DNA of 64,000 nt. It comes from Flavobacteriaceae bacterium (GTDB lineage Bacteria > Bacteroidota > Bacteroidia > Flavobacteriales > Flavobacteriaceae). The DNA is taken from NCBI GenBank assembly GCA_013003555.1, contig JABDIV010000046.1, forward strand, positions 37,404-101,403. Reading direction: 5' to 3'. The notes beneath the pieces were generated by a model. The model was given only the letters and a program-made list of their open reading frames with translations. It was not told the DNA's origin and ran no database searches. Below, piece after piece: positions 24,576 to 34,007 of this stretch. Every line of letters starts with the position of its first letter. Within the stretch, counting starts at the first letter, position 1. A program made the translations under genes and the position numbers.

Positions 24576-27537
24576 TTTGAATTGGAATAATTGCTCTAAT
24601 TGTGGTGCCGGAAGGATTTTGATTCTTAATCTCAAAAGTCCCCTCAAGAATAATAATCCTTTCCTTCATGCCTAAAACTCCGAGTCTATTAGAATTTTCA
24701 AGTTTCTCATGATCAATACCCACGCCATCATCAGAAACTCTCAGTTCAACATTTTCATCATTTCTAATATAATCAACTTTCACATTCTTAGCTTTCGCAT
24801 GTCTAATAATATTCGTTAGAGATTCTTCAAATACCCTATAAACAGCAGTTACAATTTCTGGAGGTAACGATTCATCCCCATCCTGAATGTTGAGATCAGT
24901 ACTAATCTTCGTTACTTTTTCAAACATGTTAAGCCGCCATTCAATCGCATTAGCTAAACCAAGATCATCAAGAATACTTGGCCTTAAGTCTGTTGAGATC
25001 TTTCGAACAGAGCCAATGGTATCGTTTATGACGTCGATCATTGAATTGGTTTTGTCAACAACCTGGGTGTCAGTTTGCTTATATTTTTTATTCAATAGTG
25101 ATGCCTCCAATTTCAATAATGTCAGTTTCTGGCCAAGGACATCATGGACTTCTCTTGAAATTTTAGTTCTCTCATCCTCTATCATATTCTGGAGTCCTGA
25201 AGATAAATTTCGTAATTCAAGATTACTAGTGTTTAATTTTTGTTCGGTTATTTTATAATTCTCCAGTAATAATTCTAATTCATGCTGTTGTTCCAATAAC
25301 CTCGTCTCGGCTCGTTTTTTATTGTCAATCTCAATTTGTAATTCCTGGTATTTCTGAACCAACTCTCTGTTTCTTGAAGCGGAGTTAAACCACCTATCAA
25401 ACCGATTCTTAGCAGAATTATAAACCGGGAACAGAATAGGGAACCACCATGGTGTAGTGACCTGGATTTCCATGATTTCCGTTTCCTCACCATATCCCGT
25501 GAATGGTGTAAATCCTCGCACTTTCAATTTGTATTTGCCCGGCGGAAGCGAATTGTACCTAATGTTTCCGGTTTGATCCCGATCAGACCAGTTATTATCA
25601 AAACCTATCATTTTGTATTCGTAATACAGCTGTTCCTCATCTACAAACCAGGGTATAAATACCTGCACACCAAGAGTCCATTTACCATCTTTGATAATAA
25701 ATTTCACACCATCGTGATCAGGTTCACCGTTTTCCCATTTTATGTCATAAACAATTAATTCGGGCAGAACTCTGTACGATTGAAGCAATTTTAGGTTTAC
25801 TTCATACAACCCGCCGTTTAACCCGCACAATAACACCCCTTGGGCGAGAGTTTGCAGCGACCTCGAGCAAGTGAATTGCCAGTCTTTGGGACCAAAGAGC
25901 AAATTCACTTTGTAACCCGATTGTTTGTCTTTTCGGTCGATAATGTTCAGACCGTAATTTGATCCTATTACCAATTGCTCATTATTTATCCATAACAATG
26001 ACCAGCCAGCCATCGGATCCTCTGAATAAATTATTTCTAGATTTGAATCTGTTGAAAGTATTAACTCAGAATTCTGAAGAATGGCAATTTCACCAAGAGA
26101 ATTTTCCGCCAGAGCATAGGTATTCCCCGAGTTCGATAATGGATAAGTATCTAACCCCTTAACCACACCATTATCAAGGGTAAATAAGCCCTGACCCAAT
26201 GTGCCGATATACAGTACGTTATTTGAAGCCTTTAAAAGGGTATAAACGTACCCGAATGACTCATTATTAGGCCGTTTTATTTCAATTACGCGATCAGATT
26301 CAATTTTATACAGCCCACTTATCGTACCTAGAAATAAGGTTCCATCAATTACCTCAAAAGATCTGTTAGGATTATTTGTGTACCCTTCTTCACTGCTGTA
26401 TTTTGAAAATCCTTCATCAGCTTCAAGCAAGAATGTACCATTTTGACCAGCTAGCCAGGTTTTATCATTATTTATATAATCCTCCTGAGCATCCCATAAA
26501 ATCCCTGCAGGATCAATGGGTATCGCATGCGTGGTCCAGTTTAAATCATCCCCCTGAACCAGATTAGTAACCATATTTTCGCTACAAATCGTTATTGCTC
26601 CATTGCTTCTTTTCTTAATCGCATATACAGGGCCTTCATTTCCATAATCGATCTTTTTGATCACCTGCCTGAGAAAGGACACTTTCTTCAGACCAGAGTT
26701 GTTAGTGGCAACCCAAATATTTTCCAAGTCGTCAATAAATAGATCGTTTATTTTGCTTTCAAAATTCAAAATCTCGCTAACAGATACATTATTCAGGCCA
26801 GCAGAGACTCTGTACATTTCTTTACCCGATACTAACCACCAATCGGGCCCGTGGGTTTTGATATGTTCTATAGCGGTCTTCAATCCAGATCTGATAGGCC
26901 GTCGTGTAATCATTGATTCAATATCCAGGGTTATCAACCCTAGATTTGTTCCAATGAGAATATAGTTATCTGCAGTTTCTTCAAAACACCTAATTTCCTC
27001 ATCGTCATGCAAATCGAGATCTAATTTTACATATGATGTTTCTTTAATTTCAAGCAGTCCATGTAAATTTGAAAATGCGATAATACGGCTCCCTGAAACG
27101 GTAATTCCCCTTACAAATCCAATGTCAATAAAATGCTTTAAAAAAAAGGTGTTATCTTCTCGGGACAGATGCAGAAATCCATTCGAAGTACCGATGAGAA
27201 CATCGCTATGATAGGGACAAATACATTCCGCTATTCCATATTGCCATTCAAAATTAAGATGATGATCAATTTTTTCACCCTTAAGTGTTAAGATTTCAAA
27301 TCCCTGATCTGTACCTATCCAAATTTCATTTTCGAAATCGGCAGAAACAGTGCGAAGACCAACACATTCCAGGCCATCGCGTTTGTCATATACCTCTATA
27401 CGCGTACCGTCATAACAGACAAGACCTGAAGAGGTCGCCAACCAAAATCTACCCAGTGAATCATGACTCAATTTATGAACCTGTTCAACAGGCAGACCTT
27501 TATTACTATCAATAGAATTAATATAGATCTCATTCAT
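24550..27537 (-). CDS. Propeller-type sensor histidine kinase without signal peptide or membrane helix
   Basis: 995 residues. Two-component regulator propeller repeats fill ~1-600 (DSLGRFWLATSSGLVCYDG, ENIWVATNNSGL, VLYIGTLGQGLFTLDNG). A Y_Y_Y domain follows (~640-700), then a coiled coil, a HisKA_3 helix with the His near residue 797 (ISREVHDVLGQKL), and HATPase_c (SLTNIIRHA, SDDGVGI, LGVLGMKER). Family members normally have a signal peptide and a membrane helix before the coiled coil. Here the N-terminus is already propeller, an in-frame TAG two codons upstream fixes the start, and the region after TTPWWFPILF is polar. It probably senses a cytosolic signal. Confidence 0.92.
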   Translation of the reverse strand: MNEIYINSIDSNKGLPVEQVHKLSHDSLGRFWLATSSGLVCYDGTRIEVYDKRDGLECVGLRTVSADFENEIWIGTDQGFEILTLKGEKIDHHLNFEWQYGIAECICPYHSDVLIGTSNGFLHLSREDNTFFLKHFIDIGFVRGITVSGSRIIAFSNLHGLLEIKETSYVKLDLDLHDDEEIRCFEETADNYILIGTNLGLITLDIESMITRRPIRSGLKTAIEHIKTHGPDWWLVSGKEMYRVSAGLNNVSVSEILNFESKINDLFIDDLENIWVATNNSGLKKVSFLRQVIKKIDYGNEGPVYAIKKRSNGAITICSENMVTNLVQGDDLNWTTHAIPIDPAGILWDAQEDYINNDKTWLAGQNGTFLLEADEGFSKYSSEEGYTNNPNRSFEVIDGTLFLGTISGLYKIESDRVIEIKRPNNESFGYVYTLLKASNNVLYIGTLGQGLFTLDNGVVKGLDTYPLSNSGNTYALAENSLGEIAILQNSELILSTDSNLEIIYSEDPMAGWSLLWINNEQLVIGSNYGLNIIDRKDKQSGYKVNLLFGPKDWQFTCSRSLQTLAQGVLLCGLNGGLYEVNLKLLQSYRVLPELIVYDIKWENGEPDHDGVKFIIKDGKWTLGVQVFIPWFVDEEQLYYEYKMIGFDNNWSDRDQTGNIRYNSLPPGKYKLKVRGFTPFTGYGEETEIMEIQVTTPWWFPILFPVYNSAKNRFDRWFNSASRNRELVQKYQELQIEIDNKKRAETRLLEQQHELELLLENYKITEQKLNTSNLELRNLSSGLQNMIEDERTKISREVHDVLGQKLTLLKLEASLLNKKYKQTDTQVVDKTNSMIDVINDTIGSVRKISTDLRPSILDDLGLANAIEWRLNMFEKVTKISTDLNIQDGDESLPPEIVTAVYRVFEESLTNIIRHAKAKNVKVDYIRNDENVELRVSDDGVGIDHEKLENSNRLGVLGMKERIIILEGTFEIKNQNPSGTTIRAIIPIQNEKNSYSR

Positions 27538-27663
27538 AAGCTAACCCTCGGGATAACATCCGTTCACAACAAGTATGATGCGGCAGAGCACACAACCTTG
27601 AGGAACTATTACGAATACGATTTTCCCTCCTTTAAGATAACTAAATATCTACTCTTTAAGAAG

Positions 27664-28677
27664 CTACTTCTTGAATTTTGAATAATTTAATTTGATCACC
27701 TGTTCAACGGGTTTATTCTGAGGTGTAAAAAGTGAGTTTTCGTCAGCTTTGATCCATTCTTCGTTATGAAACCATTTCCACACAAACCCACCGGCAAACC
27801 AGGGCTCATCCCAGAATTCCTCAAACAAAGCCGTCATTGCATTAGACTGTGCCGTTAAATTGACAATATTCATGCGCCTGTCAGAATTCCAGGGTTCCTT
27901 GGCTGTATAATCTACGCTGCGATAACCAAACTCCGTAAATAAAACAGGCTTACGGTGTTTTCGTGAAATTTCGACTATCGTTGATTTATGATTTTGCCAA
28001 CCCTCCCTGCAATCTTCAACCGTTGGTGTTTTGCTTTCACTCAAAGGGAAATAGGCATCGACCCCGATAAGGTCCAATTCATTCCAAAACGGCACTCTTT
28101 TAAATTCATCCCAATTGGCGGCATAGGTTAACCGGCCATTATAAACAGATTTGATCTCTTTTATTAAAGTACTCCAGAATTCGGGGCGCCTTTGCACAAA
28201 CCGGTCTAACTCGGTTCCTATGCACAACATCTCAACCTTTAGGTTATCTGCTAATTTCGCATAATCAATAATAAAGTTCCTATAAGAATTTTCAAGAAGT
28301 TCCCAGTTTTCTTCAGAGTCCATTTCGATCGAACCTGTATACTCACCATGCGACACCCAAATCTGGGGTTTGAGCATGATCTTGATATTCGCTTTTCGCA
28401 ACTCTGAGATGTATTGCTCGACACCCCTCAAAGTTTCACCAAACCATTGTCTTTCCCAATTATAGTTGATCTCAGGATGATCGAGGTTTCGAATAAATCC
28501 AAATGGCATAATCGCAGCATAATTGGCATTTACTTCGGTTACCGGAAGTACATTTTCATGGTCGATAGGCTCGCCCGAAGCAACAAAACTGAGTCCGTTT
28601 ATTTTCTCCGGAACCACGGTTGTCATACTGCAAGAGTAGAAAAGAAATACCAAACAAATTAGAAGAAACTGCCTCAT
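27664..28677 (-). CDS. GH113-like glycoside hydrolase lipoprotein
   Basis: 337 residues from the ATG at 28677, which opens a lipoprotein signal (MRQFLLICLVFLFYSCSM). A TIM-barrel domain follows: IMPFGFIRN, IKIMLKPQIWVSHGEY, MLCIGTELDRF with the likely acid/base Glu, VDAYFPLSE, and VLFTEFGYRS with the likely nucleophile Glu. GH113 members cleave beta-1,4-mannan or manno-oligosaccharides. Substrate here is inferred from the family only. It is divergent from the FAD reductase gene and follows no obvious sugar operon. Confidence 0.8.
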   Translation of the reverse strand: MRQFLLICLVFLFYSCSMTTVVPEKINGLSFVASGEPIDHENVLPVTEVNANYAAIMPFGFIRNLDHPEINYNWERQWFGETLRGVEQYISELRKANIKIMLKPQIWVSHGEYTGSIEMDSEENWELLENSYRNFIIDYAKLADNLKVEMLCIGTELDRFVQRRPEFWSTLIKEIKSVYNGRLTYAANWDEFKRVPFWNELDLIGVDAYFPLSESKTPTVEDCREGWQNHKSTIVEISRKHRKPVLFTEFGYRSVDYTAKEPWNSDRRMNIVNLTAQSNAMTALFEEFWDEPWFAGGFVWKWFHNEEWIKADENSLFTPQNKPVEQVIKLNYSKFKK

Positions 28678-28771
28678 CACTTTGAATAATTGTATAAATT
28701 TAAAAAAACTCACAGCATGTCGTTAGGTATTTAACAATTCCTGCGACAAAAACTTCAACACAATCACTTCA

Positions 28772-30073
28772 ATGGAACATATTGTTATTATTGGCAATGG
28801 CATTTCAGGAATAACCGCCGCCAGACATATAAGAAAGCTTTCAAACAATAGAATTACCGTTATTTCAGCAGAAACCAAGCATTTCTTTTCAAGAACAGCG
28901 CTCATGTACGTTTATATGGGTCATTTGAAATTTGAGCATACCAAACCTTACGAAGATTGGTTCTGGGCGAAAAACCGTATCGACTTGAAATTTGGATTTG
29001 TTGACCGGGTAGATGGTAATAGCAAGATCCTTTCTCTATCAGACGGTCAAACCTTAACATTTGATAAATTAATTATTGCTACAGGCAGTAAGTCAAATAA
29101 ATTTGGTTGGCCCGGACAAGACCTCAAAGGTGTTCAGGGCTTATATCACAAGCAAGATTTAGATAACCTTGAGGTCTATGCCCCGAATAACAAAATATGT
29201 AAACGGGCCGTTATTGTTGGCGGTGGTTTGATTGGCATAGAATTGGCTGAAATGCTGAATTCAAGAGGAATTCCGGTAACATTTCTTGTCCGTGAAAACA
29301 GTTTTTGGAACATGGTCCTTCCGGAAGGTGAAAGCGCCATGATAAACCGGCATATAAAAAATCATCATATCGATCTCAGATTGAGTGTGAACCTGAAAGA
29401 GATCCTGTCGGATGAAAACGGTAAGGCACGTGCGGTAGTGGTCGAAGAAACCGGGGAGGAAATCCCTTGCGATTTTGTTGGTCTTACCGCCGGCGTATCG
29501 CCAAATATTGATTTTCTGAAATCTTCGGATATTGAAACAAACAGAGGCGTACTTGTTAACCGGTTTCTTGAGACCAACATAAATGACATCTACAGTATTG
29601 GAGATTGTGCCGAGCAACGCGAGTCTATAGGACAGCGTCGACCTATTGAGGCCGTTTGGTATACAGGCCGAATGATGGGAGAAACAGTGGCCCAAACCAT
29701 ATGTGGAAATAAAACCGCTTATAAGCCCGGGCATTGGTTTAATTCAGCAAAATTTCTCGATATTGAATACCAGACGTATGGCTGGGTATTTTCAAAAACA
29801 AGGGAAAATGAAGCCCATTTCCACTGGAGACATGAAGACGACACCAAATGTATTACCATCTGCTTTGATACGCAATCAGGAAAATTCTTAGGCATTAATA
29901 CCTTCGGAATTCGAATGCGCCATGATGTTTTCGACAAATGGCTTACCGAGTCAAGAGATGTTGATTTTGTCATCAACAACCTGGCTAAAGCTAATTTCGA
30001 CCCTGAATTGTATAAGCGATTTGAATCGCAGATTAAAAAATCATTTTATTCACAACTTCAAAACGCCTCCTGA
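28772..30073 (+). CDS. NAD(P)/FAD-dependent oxidoreductase
   Basis: 433 residues of the pyridine-nucleotide disulfide reductase fold. The FAD motif is IIGNGISGITAARHIRK at the N-terminus, the NAD(P) motif is AVIVGGGLIGIELAEML (~150-166), and NDIYSIGDCAEQR is the second FAD contact (~273-285). No redox-active CxxxxC pair was seen, so it is closer to ferredoxin/nitrite or coenzyme reductases than to thiol-disulfide enzymes. Its stop overlaps the next gene's ATG by one base, suggesting electron transfer between NAD(P)H and the membrane ferredoxin encoded there. Confidence 0.85.
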   Translation: MEHIVIIGNGISGITAARHIRKLSNNRITVISAETKHFFSRTALMYVYMGHLKFEHTKPYEDWFWAKNRIDLKFGFVDRVDGNSKILSLSDGQTLTFDKLIIATGSKSNKFGWPGQDLKGVQGLYHKQDLDNLEVYAPNNKICKRAVIVGGGLIGIELAEMLNSRGIPVTFLVRENSFWNMVLPEGESAMINRHIKNHHIDLRLSVNLKEILSDENGKARAVVVEETGEEIPCDFVGLTAGVSPNIDFLKSSDIETNRGVLVNRFLETNINDIYSIGDCAEQRESIGQRRPIEAVWYTGRMMGETVAQTICGNKTAYKPGHWFNSAKFLDIEYQTYGWVFSKTRENEAHFHWRHEDDTKCITICFDTQSGKFLGINTFGIRMRHDVFDKWLTESRDVDFVINNLAKANFDPELYKRFESQIKKSFYSQLQNAS

Positions 30074-31671
30074 TGAGTGATCAAAACAATCATAGCCTAT
30101 CCTTGGCCAATCCCGACATACCCGGACTGAATCTCAGACAAAAAATAGCCCTGGGACTCGGACTCACCGGTTTACTCATTATGGTATTGGCTTTATTCAA
30201 TACACCGGTTTACGAAAAAGGATTTGTTCTCCTCGCTTCACTGGTATTAATAGGTATTGGGACCGTGGTTTATGCTAACGAACTCTATCTTAAAAAGCTT
30301 GACGGCATCAAAAATGACGGTGTCTGGTTCAAATCCATCTCAGCAAGAGGTTTGCTTGGCTGGATAACAGGTGTTGTATTAACCGGATTCTATATTGTGC
30401 TTTATTTTTACCCGCACCTCTTAGGACTTGGGTTAAATGGATCGGCCAATACAGGCCTGGTAGCCTTGTTCGACCCCTTGAGCAAAATCTTAAATGGCAA
30501 TCCGGCCAGTCAGTGGTTTGTATACGGATCGCTTTATACGCTTGCCATCCTGATCTTTGGCTATAAGTTTATACTTAAATATCGGCATAATCGCTATCAG
30601 CAAATAAGGACTGCTTCAGTCATGTTCTTTCAATTGGGATTTGCCTTTCTGATCCCGGAATTCATGGCACGCCTGAATTCAGATAGTTTTAAGCTGCCTT
30701 ATTACGATTTAAAGAATATCTGGCCACTTAATCATTACAATTTTGAACAGTATCGTGTTGACGAATTTATCAATGCAGGGAATTTAGGCCTGGCTCTTTT
30801 GATCTTCGGAATTGTTTCGATATTTGTAATAACACCGATTCTTACCTATAAATTTGGAAAGCGATGGTATTGTTCATGGGTTTGTGGCTGTGGCGGACTT
30901 GCGGAAACAGTTGGTGATCCGTTCAGACAACTCAGCGATAAGCGATTATTCGCCTGGCGCGTGGAACGATGGGTCATACATAGCGTTCTTGTATTTGTTG
31001 TTTTGATGACTACGGCGGTCATATACACCTACCTGGGTTATGATCCGAATAAATATTGGCTGACACAGGGTGTATTCCTGACCTTAGTGGCCCTGTTCCT
31101 TACCTTGATCTTTTCGCTTGTTATGATCTTCAAAAGAAAAGAATTAGGTAAAGATGCCCGATATGGTGCCATTGGGTATTTTGTGATTATTATTGCTTTA
31201 CTTGGCATACATACATTCAGCGGTAATGGCAAAATCTTTTTGTTTGAAGCTGAAACATTGCGCAGCACTTATGGTTTCTTAATCGGTGCAGTTTTTTCAG
31301 GGGTTATCGGAACGGGTTTCTACCCTATTTTTGGTAGTCGGGTTTGGTGCCGGTTTGGTTGTCCGATGGCGGCAATTCTCGGTTTTCAGCAACGTTTGTT
31401 CTCGAAGTTCCGAATTACAACCAATGGTGGCCAATGTATTAGCTGCGGCAATTGCTCTACGTATTGCGAAATGGGGATCGACGTTCGTGCATATGCTCAA
31501 AAGGGTGCAAACATTGTGCGCTCGAGTTGTGTGGGATGCGGTATTTGTGCTGCAGTCTGCCCGAGAGGGGTTTTAAAACTTGAAAATGGTGAAAGGACCG
31601 GTCGAATCAATTCGAACGATGTGCTTTTGGGCAATGATGTTGATTTGATGGCTTTAGTCAATAAGCAATAA
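30073..31671 (+). CDS. NosR/NapH-like membrane polyferredoxin
   Basis: 532 residues with about eight hydrophobic helices and two Cys clusters typical of the NosR/NapH 4Fe-4S membrane family. Near residue 265 is WYCSWVCGCGG and near 420 WCRFGCPM. Two ferredoxin motifs follow (CISCGNCSTYCEMG and CVGCGICAAVCPRG, ~455-500). It would move electrons across or along the inner membrane between quinone or NAD(P)H and an unknown acceptor. It is co-transcribed with the FAD reductase. No nos, nap or nir genes are near. Confidence 0.85.
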   Translation: MSDQNNHSLSLANPDIPGLNLRQKIALGLGLTGLLIMVLALFNTPVYEKGFVLLASLVLIGIGTVVYANELYLKKLDGIKNDGVWFKSISARGLLGWITGVVLTGFYIVLYFYPHLLGLGLNGSANTGLVALFDPLSKILNGNPASQWFVYGSLYTLAILIFGYKFILKYRHNRYQQIRTASVMFFQLGFAFLIPEFMARLNSDSFKLPYYDLKNIWPLNHYNFEQYRVDEFINAGNLGLALLIFGIVSIFVITPILTYKFGKRWYCSWVCGCGGLAETVGDPFRQLSDKRLFAWRVERWVIHSVLVFVVLMTTAVIYTYLGYDPNKYWLTQGVFLTLVALFLTLIFSLVMIFKRKELGKDARYGAIGYFVIIIALLGIHTFSGNGKIFLFEAETLRSTYGFLIGAVFSGVIGTGFYPIFGSRVWCRFGCPMAAILGFQQRLFSKFRITTNGGQCISCGNCSTYCEMGIDVRAYAQKGANIVRSSCVGCGICAAVCPRGVLKLENGERTGRINSNDVLLGNDVDLMALVNKQ

Positions 31672-31802
31672 TATTACTCATACACCTTAAAAAAAACAGG
31701 AGCCTGCTCATAAGTATATGTTGAGTCGGATAATTTTTTATTTTACATAAAATGTCAGATATCCTATTTGTTGGCGTCTAACCAATAAGCCATAACAATT
31801 CA

Positions 31803-31810
31803 TACTTTTG
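31803..31810 (+). promoter_or_regulatory. Promoter -7 box of the glycosyltransferase operon
   Basis: TACTTTTG matches TAnnTTTG exactly, 17 bases before the ATG at 31828. The nearest TTG upstream is ~29 bases away, beyond the usual spacing, so confidence is modest. Confidence 0.35.
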
Positions 31811-31827
31811 CAGTTTATAATAATCCA

Positions 31828-32520
31828 ATGCCCGGTATAAAAGTCATCATACCTGCTTATAATGAAGTTGAATCAATTTCACATGTCATAAAGGACATTC
31901 CTGAAATAGTCAATGAGGTGATCGTAGTGAACAACAATTCTTCAGATCAAACTGCAAAAGTGGCTGAAGATGCAGGTGCAACTGTGATACACGAGCGACA
32001 AAAAGGATATGGCCATGCCTGTTTAAAAGGCTTGCACTACATCGCCGGTCTTAAGACGAAACCAGAAATAATCGTCTTCCTCGATGGCGATTACAGCGAC
32101 TACCCTGAAGAACTCATAAAAATTATTGACCCGATCATAAACCAGGATATCGATTTTGTGATCGGTGCAAGAACGAAGAAATTGAGAGAACCCGGCTCGA
32201 TGACACCTCAGCAGGTCTTTGGCAATTGGCTGGCCACAACTTTGATGAAATTGTTCTTTGGTTCTTCGTTTACAGATCTTGGTCCGTTCAGAGCGATTAA
32301 ATATGATAAATTACTGGACTTAAAGATGGAAGATAAAACCTATGGATGGACGGTCGAAATGCAATTAAAGGCCCTAAAACAGGGGTTCTCCTATAAAGAA
32401 ATCCCGGTTCGATATAAAAAACGAATCGGCGTATCGAAGGTCTCCGGAACGGTAAAAGGTAGTATATTAGCTGGTATAAAAATTCTTGGATGGATCTTTA
32501 AATACGGACTGAAATCATGA
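31828..32520 (+). CDS. GT2 glycosyltransferase, dolichyl/polyprenyl-phosphate sugar synthase-like
   Basis: 230 residues. GT2 signatures are KVIIPAYNEVESI, VVNNNSSDQTA, the metal-binding VFLDGDYSDYPEE, and FTDLGPFRAIKYD. The size and lack of a C-terminal membrane domain resemble DPM1-type enzymes that load mannose or glucose onto a polyprenyl phosphate. It overlaps the next gene by 4 bases (ATGA). With the downstream GT-C enzyme it would form a lipid-linked sugar donor pathway. Confidence 0.87.
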   Translation: MPGIKVIIPAYNEVESISHVIKDIPEIVNEVIVVNNNSSDQTAKVAEDAGATVIHERQKGYGHACLKGLHYIAGLKTKPEIIVFLDGDYSDYPEELIKIIDPIINQDIDFVIGARTKKLREPGSMTPQQVFGNWLATTLMKLFFGSSFTDLGPFRAIKYDKLLDLKMEDKTYGWTVEMQLKALKQGFSYKEIPVRYKKRIGVSKVSGTVKGSILAGIKILGWIFKYGLKS

Positions 32521-34007
32521 TAGTTGAAACGGCGGTTATTATTATCTATTCCTTGGCCCTCATACTTATTTTTTTGTATGCTCTCGCCCAACTCAACTTG
32601 CTCGTAAATTATCTTACGGCTAAACAAAAGAATTCGAAAGCCCCAAAATTCAATCTCGAAAATCCTGACGAAATTCCCTTTGTAACCATTCAACTTCCGG
32701 TTTACAATGAACTTTATGTCATGGATCGCTTACTCGACAATATCGCAAAATTAGATTATCCCCGTGATAAATTTGAAATCCAGGTATTGGATGACTCGAC
32801 CGATGAATCCCTACAATCCACTGCCAGGCATATTGCTCAATTACAAGAAAGCGGATTAGATATAAAGCATGTGCTGCGTGATGACAGAACCGGCTTTAAA
32901 GCGGGAGCCTTAAAAGAAGGGTTAAAAACGGCAAAGGGAGAATATATCGCCATCTTCGATGCCGATTTTCTCCCAAATCCCGATTGGCTGAAGCGCACGA
33001 TCCCCTATTTCAAAGATTCCGAAATCGGTGTTGTTCAGACACGATGGGGACATCTTAACCGGAATTATTCCTTGCTTACAAAGGTTCAGGCGTTTGCTCT
33101 TGACGCGCACTTCACTCTTGAACAGGTAGGGCGAAACAGTAAAGGCCATTTTATCAATTTTAACGGAACCGCAGGTATTTGGAGGAAGCGATGTATTATC
33201 GATGCCGGAAACTGGGAAGGAGACACACTTACCGAGGATCTGGATTTGAGCTATCGCGCCCAGTTGAAAAACTGGAAATTCAAATATCTTGAAGAAGTTG
33301 AAACCCCGGCTGAGTTACCGGTTGTTATCAGTGCTGCACGAACACAACAATTCAGATGGAATAAAGGTGGTGCCGAAAATTTCAGAAAGATGCTTTGGCG
33401 CATTTTAAAGAGTAAAAATGTCCCGTTTAAAACCAAATTACATGGCATTTTACATCTGCTCAACAGTTCGATGTTTTTATTCGTTCTTATAGTAGCCTTG
33501 CTGAGTATACCCATGTTATATATAAAAAATGAGTACGCCCACCTAAAGACATATTTCATCGCGATGAGCTTCTTTGTAGTGAGTACGCTTATTTTCTTCA
33601 TCTGCTATTGGTTTATGTTTAAACGAACCTATGGAAGCGGAACCAAAAGTTTTATTCAATATATCGTCATGTTCATCACCTTTTTTTCTATTGCGATGGG
33701 TTTTTCTTTGCATAATTCAATCGCAGTTCTCGAAGGCCATCTCGGAAAGAAAAGTGAGTTTATCAGAACACCAAAATTTAATATCAGTTCCCTATCTGAT
33801 AGCTGGAAGGGTAATAAATACCTGAAAAAAGGACTTTCAGCTCATGTGATCATTGAAGGATTACTTGTGTTATATTTTGGCTTTGGCCTTTATAGCGCCT
33901 TTGTAGTCGGTGATCAGGGCGGTGACTTTGGATTGTTCCCGTTTCATTTAATGCTGTTCTTCGGATTTGGTTTTGTTTTTTTAAAATCGATTAAATCGGA
34001 AGCTTGA
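32517..34007 (+). CDS. Membrane GT2 glycosyltransferase, cellulose-synthase-like
   Basis: 496 residues. An N-terminal membrane helix (IIIYSLALILIFLYALAQL) precedes the GT2 catalytic core: VTIQLPVYNE, FDADFLPNPDW, TEDLDLSYRAQ, and QQFRWNKGG (the QxxRW motif of processive synthases). At least four C-terminal helices follow. It resembles family members that make beta-glucans, mannans or glycolipids; the product cannot be read from sequence. It is the middle gene of a three-gene overlapping transferase operon. Confidence 0.88.
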   Translation: MIVETAVIIIYSLALILIFLYALAQLNLLVNYLTAKQKNSKAPKFNLENPDEIPFVTIQLPVYNELYVMDRLLDNIAKLDYPRDKFEIQVLDDSTDESLQSTARHIAQLQESGLDIKHVLRDDRTGFKAGALKEGLKTAKGEYIAIFDADFLPNPDWLKRTIPYFKDSEIGVVQTRWGHLNRNYSLLTKVQAFALDAHFTLEQVGRNSKGHFINFNGTAGIWRKRCIIDAGNWEGDTLTEDLDLSYRAQLKNWKFKYLEEVETPAELPVVISAARTQQFRWNKGGAENFRKMLWRILKSKNVPFKTKLHGILHLLNSSMFLFVLIVALLSIPMLYIKNEYAHLKTYFIAMSFFVVSTLIFFICYWFMFKRTYGSGTKSFIQYIVMFITFFSIAMGFSLHNSIAVLEGHLGKKSEFIRTPKFNISSLSDSWKGNKYLKKGLSAHVIIEGLLVLYFGFGLYSAFVVGDQGGDFGLFPFHLMLFFGFGFVFLKSIKSEA

